Shown piece after piece: positions 1 through 12,200 of a DNA stretch of 64,000 nucleotides. Position numbers and translations under genes: made by a program. A model generated the notes under the pieces. That model was given only the letters and a program-made list of their open reading frames with translations. It had not been told where the DNA came from and ran no database searches. The stretch comes from Glandiceps talaboti (lineage: Eukaryota; Hemichordata; Enteropneusta; Spengelidae). Location of the stretch: the NCBI RefSeq assembly GCF_964340395.1, contig NC_135565.1, positions 1,642,501 to 1,706,500 of the forward strand. The letters run 5' to 3'. The first letter of the stretch is position 1, and each line of letters opens with the position of its first letter.

Positions 1-281
1 CACAACTTCTTACAGGAAATACTCATCCAAATACTTCATCAACATCTTCAGATGTGTATTTTTTCACACGTTGGTAGCTTTTGACAGTCTCCCAACTTCT
101 TTTCAATGATCAACAATTATGACAGCAAATTTTGACTTTCTTGCTAAACGAGTTTAGGCTTACAAACTGTCAAATTGAATAACTTGTACCACTAACTGCA
201 TTTGTTCAATGGAAAACCTCTTATAATGAGTTGAATTTAACAACATAGTGTACCAAATCTTGTTCTCTGTGTATGTTTCAG

Positions 282-476
282 TTCCACAGACACCATATTG
301 GTTTACCATGGCCAGTAGAAGACTTACTGTTCACTTCAAGACAAATAACATTTAACGTAGATCTCTCTCAATATGAGGTGGAATTTGATCCTAAGTCCAT
401 GTTTTCAGTTCTCAGTAAATTCCATGGACGATCATTCCAACATATCCGGGATATTGAGTGGGAAGGACTGCAATGA
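282..476 (+). CDS. Terminal coding exon of an unrecognised plus-strand gene (partial)
   Basis: A pyrimidine-rich acceptor (tgttctctgtgtatgtttcag) ends at 281. The frame from 282 is open for 64 codons and stops at TGA 474-476. The peptide contains LPWPVEDLLFTSRQITFNVD and ends in SFQHIRDIEWEGLQ. It is balanced in composition and has no low complexity, so it looks coding. Three AATAAA signals follow (577, 628, 704), as expected for a 3' end. Upstream exons lie outside the window, apart from a possible short exon near 16-52 after the acceptor-like cttcttacag. I do not recognise the family. The gene converges on TXNDC9, whose stop codon is 2.7 kb away. Confidence 0.6.
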   Translation, partial: FHRHHIGLPWPVEDLLFTSRQITFNVDLSQYEVEFDPKSMFSVLSKFHGRSFQHIRDIEWEGLQ

Positions 477-576
477 CAATCACAGGACAAAATCTCAGAA
501 ATGGGAATAGAAACAAGATAATTGGAGTGCTTGACACCTTGATTTTTCCACACTCAGACTCATGTTGATGACCAGT

Positions 577-709
577 AATAAATAGCATTTAGCATTTAAT
601 ACATTTTAGGCATATTAAATGTATCAAAATAAAATATTTGAATTCCATCTTTCTCATGTACACATTTTTCTCCTGCATGAGACATTTTTGTGATGTTCTT
701 ACAAATAAA
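577..709 (+). terminator. Cluster of three poly(A) signals for the left-hand gene
   Basis: Exact AATAAA hexamers lie at 577-582, 628-633 and 704-709, between 100 and 235 nt after the stop at 476. The last is followed by T/A-rich sequence and then by repeat DNA, so cleavage near 725 would fit. The use of any one signal is inference. Confidence 0.5.
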
Positions 710-767
710 CCATTATCATTATATTAGTATCTCTGGTTTCACATAGCTTTTTTTTTTTAGCTCAACT

Positions 768-1622
768 GAACTGATATTAGTGATAAGGTTCAATAGTACT
801 ATAGGTATGGTGCAGTGGCTGTCCATCTGGATGACTTACACTCTAAAACCGTCAGACCGATTACCTTGGTATTTAGTGGAGATTACTTTTGGTGTCTGGT
901 TGGGAAAATGTTCAAAGCAAAATGATCACATCACAGATTGGTATGAAATTTGATGGGAACATTCTTAGATGTGAGAAGATTAAGATTCTTCATGACATGA
1001 TGATTCCATCAGCAATATGCAAATTAGGGCTACAAATGTGTCTTTTTGGTCAAAAACCTATAAATCCAAAACTACTCAGCCGATTAGGCTGAAATTTAAC
1101 AGGGATGTATCTGTTGGTGTATAGATGAAGAAATATTAAACATTTAATGATCTCATCAGTAATATGCAAATTAGGTGTGAAAATGTGAATTTTGGTCAAA
1201 AATTATATCTCAAAAAGTACTTGGTCAATGAGACTGAAACTTGGTGAGATGTTTTTAGAAGCGTTATTCTGCAGATTTTCTTCAAAATATTTTGAAACAA
1301 TTGGCCCTAGCAACCATGACCACGCCCTTAGTATATTTTGCTCAAATAACATCATCTGGTAGGCAAGTGAGTAAACATTCAAAAAATGTATGCAAATATC
1401 CCTAGCAACTATGACCACGCCCATAGCAACAGCAAACGGCCATATATTTCACAAAGATAACAGAGATAGACAATTGAACAAACATTCAAAAAATGTACGT
1501 AACTTTGCCTAGCAACAAGACCACGCCCATAGCAACAGTCAAATAATCAGGTATATTGCAAAGATAACAAGAATTGAAAGACAAATGAATAAACATTCAA
1601 TAAATGTATGCAAATGTGCCTA
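768..1622 (-). repeat. Dispersed repeat copy (same family as 46570-47960), reverse orientation
   Basis: The segment holds phrases such as 'atatgcaaattagggct', 'tttttggtcaaaa' and 'gaccacgcccatagcaac'. Their reverse complements recur in order at 46570-47700 and partly at 23520-23870. The right part has imperfect units of about 127 bp with 'ctagcaac...gaccacgcccatagcaac'. No coding frame stands out. The phrases around 960-1200 are the apparent ancestor of the satellite at 55370-59315. Confidence 0.65.
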
Positions 1623-2130
1623 GCTACTCTATGTGCCGGGGAAATAGCTACACTGTGCTGGAGGGAGGGGGCTAGTGCTGGGGGAGGAGCTACTCTATGT
1701 GCTGGGGAAATAGCTACACTGTGCTGGAGGGAGGGGGCTAGTGCTGGGGGAGGAGCTACTCTATGTGCTGGGGAAATAGCTACACTGTGCTGGAGGGAGG
1801 GGGCTAGTGCTGGGGGAGGAGCTACTCTATGTGCTGGGGAAATAGCTACACTGTGCTGGAGGGAGGGGGCTAGTGCTGGGGGAGGAGCTACTCTATGTGC
1901 TGGGGAAATAGCTACACTGCTGGAGGGAGGGGGCTAGTGCTGGGGGAGGAGCTACTCTATGTGCTGGGGAAATAGCTACACTGTGCTGGAGGGAGGGGGC
2001 TAGTGCTGGGGGAGGAGCTACTCTATGTGCTGGGGAAATAGCTACACTGTGCTGGAGGGAGGGGGCTAGTGCTGGGGGAGGAGCTACTCTATGTGCTGGG
2101 GAAATAGCTACACTGTGCTGGGGATGGGGC
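1623..2130. repeat. 66-bp G-rich minisatellite, about 7-8 copies
   Basis: The unit runs gctactctatgtgctgggga ... tagtgctgggggagga (66 bp) and is almost perfectly conserved between copies. One copy has a 2-bp loss (near 1918). The strand is G-rich, with GGGAGGGGG and GGGGG runs. Because 66 is divisible by three it creates a spurious open frame. Confidence 0.9.
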
Positions 2131-2352
2131 TACTCTGTGTATCAGAGGGAAAGGGTTACCCTATGTGCCAGGGAGGGGGACTACCCTATGTGCCAGGGGA
2201 GGGACTACCTTATGTGCCAGTGGAGGGGACTACCCTATGTGCTGGGTAAGGGGTTACCCTATGTGCCGGGTAAGGGGTTACCCTATGTGCCAGGTAAGGG
2301 GTTACGCTATGTGCCGGGTAAGGGGTTACCCTATGTGCCGGGGAGGGGGCTA
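2131..2352. repeat. 24-bp minisatellite, about 9 copies
   Basis: The unit is ggggttaccctatgtgccgggtaa with degenerate copies at the left edge. It abuts the 66-bp array and shares the words 'ctatgtgc' and 'gggg' with it, which suggests that one derived from the other by slippage. Confidence 0.85.
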
Positions 2353-3173
2353 CTCAACTTATTTGAGTGTATGTGTAGAGGCCACGTTTTCTAGACCTTT
2401 GGTCTAAAATGGGGTCCATATGTACTACAAAAATGGTGAATCTATCACAGCTGTCATTTGAATTCATTTATTTATTTATTTATTTAATCACTTCCACTAC
2501 TTACATTTCTAAATTAATCAGTGTATACTGTGAAAAGATCAGCTTGGAATCTTCATTTAGTACCCTTTGATGGCCATTATAATCACAGTACCAACTCATA
2601 AGTAAAACATCATTTTTTAAATATTTGATAAAAAGAATAAAGTTTTCACAAATGTTCACTACCTGGAACATCATTATAAATAATGTAGCCCTATCAAGAC
2701 AGAAGTTTGTTAAGTCACACACAAGCTGAGTTTATATGTAATTTCTGCTGCTTACTGAAACTGTACTCACAATATTCTACTTACTTCAAACATCCACATG
2801 AAATTCACACTTGAACTCAAACCTGGTATTAAGATAATACTGAAAACCCATCTGATGACATTATTTTTCATACATATAAAAAATGTTCAGGAAATTCTTA
2901 TTATATAATCAACTGTTGTAACAACACCAGATGACACTTGTAGTGTTATAGAAGACATGTAATACTAGAATAGTTTAGTTGCAGTTTCATCATAAGTTTT
3001 TGTCACTTCAGTAAAACAGTCTATAAATTCAGCTTGTGCCACTTTTATAAAAGGTGGAACTATTAGGTTTCACATCTTCATATATGATGCATAGCCCAGA
3101 TGACAAAAGCTCAGCAGATGATGCAATATAGGAGTGGAATTGTAGATTAGGCGCCCTCTAGTGGTGACTATAA
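2353..3173 (-). other. TXNDC9 3' flank / presumed 3' UTR
   Basis: This is single-copy-looking AT-rich sequence downstream of the TXNDC9 stop. On the minus strand the first canonical AATAAA signals are in the ATTT-rich run at 2466-2487, about 690 nt after the stop. Only that run and the CTCF-like site at 3151-3164 stand out. No other gene is seen here. Confidence 0.4.
3151..3164 (-). promoter_or_regulatory. CTCF-like motif
   Basis: On the minus strand the sequence reads CCACTAGAGGGCGC, matching the conserved animal CTCF core (CCASYAGRKGGC) at every position. It lies 10 nt after the TXNDC9 stop codon, between the gene and the convergent neighbour. Similar CACTAGAGGGCGC strings also occur at ends of some invertebrate repeats, so binding is inference. 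Confidence 0.4.
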
Positions 3174-3277
3174 TCAGTACTCATCTGGGTCACTATCATA
3201 ACCATCATCATCCTTCTTTGCAAATCCAAATACTGACCTTTGACCAGATTGTTGAACATCTGGCAATGTTATTACTC
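3174..3277 (-). CDS. TXNDC9: TXNDC9 exon 7 (acidic tail and stop)
   Basis: The acceptor is tttgattacag|GAGTA. It encodes VITLPDVQQSGQRSVFGFAK then KDDDGYDSDPDEY and TGA at 3174-3176. An acidic DSD-type tail is a hallmark of the family. Confidence 0.94.
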
Positions 3278-6200
3278 CTGTAATCAAAAAGAAAGAAATG
3301 TTTTAGTAATCTATATAACACTGTAGAAGACTTAATAATCTATATAACCCTGTAGAAGACTTAGTAATCTCTATAACACTGTTGAAGACTTTATAACCTG
3401 TAGAAGTCTTAAGTAACCCTGTACAAGATTTAGTAATCTAAATAACCCTGTACAAGACTTACTAATCTATGTAACCCTGTAGAAGACTTAGTAATCTCTA
3501 TAACCCTGTAGAAGACTTAGTAATATCTAAAACCCTGTAGAAGACTTGGTAATCTCTATAACCCTGTAGATGACTTAGTAATCTCTATAACCCTGTAGAA
3601 GACTTGGTAATCTATATAACCCTGTAGAAGACTTAGTAATCTCTATAACCCTGTAGAAGACTTAGTAATCTCTATAACCCTGTAGAAGACTTGGTAATCT
3701 ATGTAACCCTGTAGAAGACTTAGTAATCTCTATAACCCTGTAGAAGACTTAGTAATCTCTATAACCCTGTAGAAGACTTGGTAATCTCTATAACCCTGTA
3801 GATGACTTAGTAATCTATATAACCCTGTAGAAGACTTAGTAATCTCTATAACCCTGTAGATGACTTAGTAATCTCTATAACCCTGTAGAAGACTTGGTAA
3901 TCTCTATAACCCTGTAGAAGACTTAGTAATCTCTATAACCCTGTAGAAGACTTAGTAATCTCTATAACCCTGTAGAAGACTTGGTAATCTATATAACCCT
4001 GTAGATGACTTAGTAATCTCTATAACCCTGTAGATGACTTAGTAATCTCTATAACCCTGTAGAAGACTTGGTAATCTCTATAACCCTGTAGAAGACTTAG
4101 TAATCTCTATAACCCTGTAGAAGACTTGGTAATCTCTATAACACTATAGAAGACTTAGTAATCTCTATAACCCTGTAGAAGACTTAGTAATCTCTATAAC
4201 CCTGTAGAAGACTTGGTAATCTATATAACACTGTAGAAGACTTGGTAATCTCTAAAACCCTGTAGAAGACTTAGTAATCTCTATAACCCTGTAGAAGACT
4301 TGGTAATCTCTATAACACTGTAGAAGACTTAGTAATCTCTATAACCCTGTAGATGACTTAGTAATCTCTATAACCCTTTAGAAGACTTGGTAATCTCTAT
4401 AACACTAGTGGATTTAGTAATCTCTATAACACTGTAGAAGACTTAGTAATCTCTATAACCCTGTAGATGACTTAGTAATCTCTATAACCCTTTAGAAGAC
4501 TTGGTAATCTCTATAACACTAGTGGATTTAGTAATCTCTATAACACTGTAGAAGACTTAGTAATCTATATAACCCTGTAGATGACTTAGTAATCTATATA
4601 ACCCTGTAGATGACTTAGTAATCTATGTAACCCTGTAGATGACTTAATAATCTATATAACCCTGTAGAAGACTTAGTAATCTCTATAATCCTGTAGAAGA
4701 CTTAGTAATCTCTATAACCCTGTAGATGACTTAGTAATCTATATAACCCTGTAGAAGACTTAGTAATCTCTATAACACTGTTGAAGACTTCGTAATCTAT
4801 ATAACCCTGTAGATGACTTAGTAATCTATATAACCCTGTAGATGACTTAGTAATCTATATAACCCTGTAGAAGACTTAGTAATCTCTATAACACTGTAGA
4901 AGACTTGGTAATCTATATAACCCTGTAGAAGACTTAGTAATCTCTATAACCCTGTAGATGACTTAGTAATCTATATAACCCTGTAGAAGACTTAGTAATC
5001 TCTATAACACTGTAGATGACTTAGTAATCTATATAACCCTGTAGAAGACTTAGTAATCTCTATAACACTGTAGAAGACTTCGTAATCTATATAACACTGT
5101 AGATGACTTAGTAATCTCTATAACCCTGTAGATGACTTAGTAATCTATATAACCCTGTAGAAGACTTAGTAATCTCTATAACACTGTAGAAGACTTAGTA
5201 ATCTATATAACCCTGTAGATGACTTAGTGATCTCTATAACTCTGTAGAAGACTTAGTAATCTATATAACCCTGTAGATGACTTAGTAATCTCTATAACCC
5301 TGTAGATGACTTGGTAATCTCTATAACACTGTAGATGACTTAGTAATCTCTATAACACTGTAGAAGACTTGGTAATCTATATAACCCTGTAGAAGACTTA
5401 GTAATCTATATAACCCTGTAGATGACTTAGTAATCTCTATAACCCTGTAGATGACTTGGTAATCTCTATAACACTGTAGATGACTTAGTAATCTCTATAA
5501 CACTGTAGAAGACTTGGTAATCTATATAACCCTGTAGAAGACTTAGTAATCTATATAACCCTGTAGATGACTTAGTAATCTATATAACCCTGTAGATGAC
5601 TTAGTAATCTATATAACCCTGTAGATGACTTAGTAATCTATATAACCCTGTAGAAGACTTGGTAATCTATATAACCCTGTAGATGACTTAGTAATCTCTA
5701 TAACCCTGCAGAAGACTTGGTAATCTCTATAACACTGTAGTGGATTTAGTAATCTCTATAACCCTGTAGAAGACTTAGTAATCTATATAACCCTGTAGAT
5801 GACTTAGTAATCTATATAACCCTGTAGAAGACTTAGTAATCTCTATAACACTGTAGAAGACTTAGTAATCTCTATAACACTATAGAAGACTTAGTAATCT
5901 CTAAAACACTGTAGAAGACTTGGTAATCTATATAACCCTGTAGATGACTTAGTAATCTCTATAACCCTGTAGAAGACTTAGTTATCTCTATAACCCTGTA
6001 GAAGACTTAGTAATCTCTATAACACTGTAGAAGACTTAGTAATCTCTATAACACTGTAGATGACTTAGTAATCTCTATAACCCTGTAGAAGACTTAGTAA
6101 TCTCTATAACCCTGTAGATGACTTAGTAATCTCTATAACCCTGTAGATGACTTAGTAATCTCTATAACACTGTGGAAGACTTAGTAATCTCTATAACCCT

Positions 6201-9200
6201 GTAGAAGACTTAGTAATCTCTATAACCCTGTAGAAGACTTAGTAATCTCTATAACACTGTAGATGACTTAGTAATATCTATAACCCTGTAGAAGACTTAG
6301 TAATCTCTATAACCCTGTAGAAGACTTAGTAATCTCTATAACCCTGTAGAAGACTTAGTAATCTCTATAACACTGTAGAAGACTTAGTAATCTCTATAAC
6401 ACTGTAGATGACTTAGTAATCTCTATAACCCTGTAGAAGACTTAGTAATCTCTATAACCCTGTAGATGACTTAGTAATCTCTATAACCCTGTAGATGACT
6501 TAGTAATCTCTATAACACTGTAGAAGACTTAGTAATCTCTATAACACTGTAGATGACTTAATAATCTCTATAACCCTGTAGAAGACTTAGTAATCTCTAT
6601 AACCCTGTAGAAGACTTAGTAATCTCTATAACCCTGTAGAAGACTTAGTAATCTCTATAACCCTGTAGATGACTTAATAATCTCTATAACCCTGTAGAAG
6701 ACTTAGTAATCTCTATAACCCTGTAGAAGACTTAGTAATCTCTATAACCCTGTAGAAGACTTAGTAATCTCTATAACCCTGTAGAAGACTTAGTAATCTA
6801 TATAACCCTGTAGATGACTTAGTAATCTATATAACCCTGTAGAAGACTTAGTAATCTCTATAACCCTGTAGATGACTTAGTAATCTCTATAACCCTGTAG
6901 AACACTTAGTAATCTCTATAACACTGTAGAAGACTTAGTAATCTCTATAACCCTGTAGATGACTTAATAATCTCTATAACCCTGTAGAAGACTTAGTAAT
7001 CTCTATAACCCTGTAGAAGACTTGGTAATCTATATAACCCTGTAGATGACTTAGTAATCTCTATAACCCTGTAGAAGACTTAGTAATCTCTATAACCCTG
7101 TAGATGACTTAGTAATCTATATAAACCTGTAGAAGACTTAGTAATCTATATAACCCTGTAGAAGACTTAGTAATCTATATAACCCTGTAGATGACTTAGT
7201 AAACTATATAACCCTGTAGAAGACTTAGTAATCTATGTAACACTGTAGATGACTTAAAAAATCTCTATAACCCTGTAGAAGACTTAGTAATCTCTATAAT
7301 CCTGTAGAAGACTTAGTAATCTCTATAACCCTTTAGAAGACTTGGTAATCTCTATAACACTAGTGGATTTAGTAATCTTTATAACCCTGTAGATGACTTA
7401 GTAATCTATATAACCCTGTAGAAGACTTAGTAATCTCTATAGCACTGTAGAGGATTTGGTAATCTATATAACCCTGTAGATGACTTAGTAATCTCTATAA
7501 CCCTGTAGAAGACTTAGTAATCTCTATAACCCTGTAGAAGACTTGGTAATCTCTATAACACTGTAGTGGATTTAGTAATCTCTATAACCCTGTAGAAGAC
7601 TTAGTAATCTCTATAACCCTGTAGATGACTTAGTAATCTATATAACCCTGTAGAAGACTTAGTAATCTCTATAACACTGTAGAAGACTTAGTAATCTCTA
7701 TAACCCTGTAGAAGACTTAGTAATCTCTATAACCCTGTAGAAGACTTAGTAATCTCTATAACCCTGTAGAAGACTTGGTAATCTCTATAACCCTTTAGAA
7801 GACTTGGTAATCTCTATAACCCTGTAGATGACTTAGTAATCTCTAAAACCCTGTAGAAGACTTGGTAATCTCTATAACACTGTAGATGACTTAGTAATCT
7901 CTATAACCCTGTAGAAGACTTGGTAATCTCTATAACCATGTACATGACTTAGTAATCTCTATAACCCTGTAGATGACTTAGTAATCTCTATAACCCTGTA
8001 GATGACTTAATAATCTCTATAACCCTGTAGATGACTTAGTAATCTCTATAACCCTGTAGAAGACTTGGTAATCTCTATAAACTGTAGAAGACTTAGTAAT
8101 CTCTATAACCCTGCAGAAGACTTAGTAATCTCTATAACCCTGTAGATGACTTAATAATCTCTATAACACTGTACATGACTTAATAATCTCTATAACCCTG
8201 TAGATGACTTAGTAATCTCTATAACCCTGTAGAAGACTTGGTAATCTCTATAACCCTGTACATGACTTAGTAATCTCTATAACCCTGTAGATGACTTAAT
8301 AATCTCTATAACACTGTAGAAGACTTAGTAATCTCTATAACCCTGTAGAAGACTTAGTAATCTATATAACCCTGTAGATGACTTAGTAATCTCTATAACC
8401 CTGTAGAAGACTTGGTAATCTATATAACCCTGTAGATGACTTAGTAATCTCTATAACCCTGTAGATGACTTAATAATCTCTATAACACTGTACATGACTT
8501 AGTAATCTCTATAACCCTGTAGATGACTTAATAATCTCTATAACCCTGTAGATGACTTAATAATCTTTTTAACCCTGTAGATGACTTAGCAATCTCTATG
8601 ACACTGTAGAAGACTTAGTAATCTCTATAACACTGTAGAAGACTTAATAATCTATATAACACTGTAGAAGACTTGGTAATCTCTATAACCCTGTAGAAGA
8701 CTTAGTAATCTCTATAACCCTGTAGAAGACTTAGTAATCTCTATAACCCTGTAGAAGACTTAGTAATCTCTATAATCCTGTAGAAGACTTGGTAATCTAT
8801 ATAACCCTGTAGAAGACTTAGTAATCTCTATAACCCTGTAGAAGACTTAGTAATCTCTATAACCCTGTAGATGACTTAGTAATCTCTATAACCCTGTAGA
8901 AGACTTAGTAATCTCTATAACCCTGTAGAAGACTTAGTAATCTCTATAACACTGTAGAAGACTTAATAATCTCTATAACACTGTAGATGACTTAGTAATC
9001 TATATAAACCTGTAGAAGACTTAGTAATCTATATAACCCTGTAGAAGACTTAGTAATCTCTATAACCCTGTAGAAGACTTAGTAATCTCTATAACACTGT
9101 AGAAGACTTAGTAATCTCTATAACACTGTAGATGACTTAGTAATCTCTATAACCCTGTAGAAGACTTAGTAATCTCTATAACCCTGTAGATGACTTAGTA

Positions 9201-12200
9201 ATCTCTATAACCCTGTAGATGACTTAGTAATCTCTATAACACTGTAGAAGACTTAGTAATCTCTATAACACTGTAGATGACTTAATAATCTCTATAACCC
9301 TGTAGAAGACTTAGTAATCTCTATAACCCTGTAGAAGACTTAGTAATCTCTATAACCCTGTAGAAGACTTAGTAATCTCTATAACCCTGTAGATGACTTA
9401 ATAATCTCTATAACCCTGTAGAAGACTTAGTAATCTCTATAACCCTGTAGAAGACTTAGTAATCTCTATAACCCTGTAGAAGACTTAGTAATCTCTATAA
9501 CCCTGTAGAAGACTTAGTAATCTATATAACCCTGTAGATGACTTAGTAATCTATATAACCCTGTAGAAGACTTAGTAATCTCTATAACCCTGTAGATGAC
9601 TTAGTAATCTCTATAACCCTGTAGAACACTTAGTAATCTCTATAACACTGTAGAAGACTTAGTAATCTCTATAACCCTGTAGATGACTTAATAATCTCTA
9701 TAACCCTGTAGAAGACTTAGTAATCTCTATAACCCTGTAGAAGACTTGGTAATCTATATAACCCTGTAGATGACTTAGTAATCTCTATAACCCTGTAGAA
9801 GACTTAGTAATCTCTATAACCCTGTAGATGACTTAGTAATCTATATAAACCTGTAGAAGACTTAGTAATCTATATAACCCTGTAGAAGACTTAGTAATCT
9901 ATATAACCCTGTAGATGACTTAGTAAACTATATAACCCTGTAGAAGACTTAGTAATCTATGTAACACTGTAGATGACTTAAAAAATCTCTATAACCCTGT
10001 AGAAGACTTAGTAATCTCTATAATCCTGTAGAAGACTTAGTAATCTCTATAACCCTTTAGAAGACTTGGTAATCTCTATAACACTAGTGGATTTAGTAAT
10101 CTTTATAACCCTGTAGATGACTTAGTAATCTATATAACCCTGTAGAAGACTTAGTAATCTCTATAGCACTGTAGAGGATTTGGTAATCTATATAACCCTG
10201 TAGATGACTTAGTAATCTCTATAACCCTGTAGAAGACTTAGTAATCTCTATAACCCTGTAGAAGACTTGGTAATCTCTATAACACTGTAGTGGATTTAGT
10301 AATCTCTATAACCCTGTAGAAGACTTAGTAATCTCTATAACCCTGTAGATGACTTAGTAATCTATATAACCCTGTAGAAGACTTAGTAATCTCTATAACA
10401 CTGTAGAAGACTTAGTAATCTCTATAACCCTGTAGAAGACTTAGTAATCTCTATAACCCTGTAGAAGACTTAGTAATCTCTATAACCCTGTAGAAGACTT
10501 GGTAATCTCTATAACCCTTTAGAAGACTTGGTAATCTCTATAACCCTGTAGATGACTTAGTAATCTCTAAAACCCTGTAGAAGACTTGGTAATCTCTATA
10601 ACACTGTAGATGACTTAGTAATCTCTATAACCCTGTAGAAGACTTGGTAATCTCTATAACCATGTACATGACTTAGTAATCTCTATAACCCTGTAGATGA
10701 CTTAGTAATCTCTATAACCCTGTAGATGACTTAATAATCTCTATAACCCTGTAGATGACTTAGTAATCTCTATAACCCTGTAGAAGACTTGGTAATCTCT
10801 ATAAACTGTAGAAGACTTAGTAATCTCTATAACCCTGCAGAAGACTTAGTAATCTCTATAACCCTGTAGATGACTTAATAATCTCTATAACACTGTACAT
10901 GACTTAATAATCTCTATAACCCTGTAGATGACTTAGTAATCTCTATAACCCTGTAGAAGACTTGGTAATCTCTATAACCCTGTACATGACTTAGTAATCT
11001 CTATAACCCTGTAGATGACTTAATAATCTCTATAACACTGTAGAAGACTTAGTAATCTCTATAACCCTGTAGAAGACTTAGTAATCTATATAACCCTGTA
11101 GATGACTTAGTAATCTCTATAACCCTGTAGAAGACTTGGTAATCTATATAACCCTGTAGATGACTTAGTAATCTCTATAACCCTGTAGATGACTTAATAA
11201 TCTCTATAACACTGTACATGACTTAGTAATCTCTATAACCCTGTAGATGACTTAATAATCTCTATAACCCTGTAGATGACTTAATAATCTTTTTAACCCT
11301 GTAGATGACTTAGCAATCTCTATGACACTGTAGAAGACTTAGTAATCTCTATAACACTGTAGAAGACTTAATAATCTATATAACACTGTAGAAGACTTGG
11401 TAATCTCTATAACCCTGTAGAAGACTTAGTAATCTCTATAACCCTGTAGAAGACTTAGTAATCTCTATAACCCTGTAGAAGACTTAGTAATCTCTATAAT
11501 CCTGTAGAAGACTTGGTAATCTATATAACCCTGTAGAAGACTTAGTAATCTCTATAACCCTGTAGAAGACTTAGTAATCTCTATAACCCTGTAGATGACT
11601 TAGTAATCTCTATAACCCTGTAGAAGACTTAGTAATCTCTATAACCCTGTAGAAGACTTAGTAATCTCTATAACACTGTAGAAGACTTAATAATCTCTAT
11701 AACACTGTAGATGACTTAGTAATCTCTATAACCCTGTAGATGACTTAGTAATCTCTATAACCCTGTAGAAGACTTAGTAATCTCTATAACCCTGTAGAAG
11801 ACTTTGTAATCTCTATAACACTGTAGTGGATTTAGTAATCTCTATAACCCTGTAGAAGACTTAGTAATCTCTATAACCCTGTAGAAGACTTGGTAATCTC
11901 TATAACACTGTAGTGGATTTAGTAATCTCTATAACCCTGTAGAAGACTTGGTAATCTCTATAAACTGTAGTGGATTTAGTAATCTCTATAACCCTGTAGA
12001 AGACTTGGTAATCTATATAACCCTGTAGATGACTTAGTAATCTCTATAACCCTGTAGAAGACTTAGTAATCTCTATAACCCTGTAGATGACTTAGTAATC
12101 TATATAAACCTGTAGAAGACTTAGTAATCTATATAACCCTGTAGAAGACTTAGTAATCTCTATAACCCTGTAGATGACTTAGTAATCTATATAACCCTGT

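Noticed and set aside
1608-2407. Frames of 80-109 codons over the G-rich arrays
   Set aside because: They lie in 66-bp and 24-bp tandem repeats. The peptides are simple repetitions (ATLCAGEIATLCWREGASAG).
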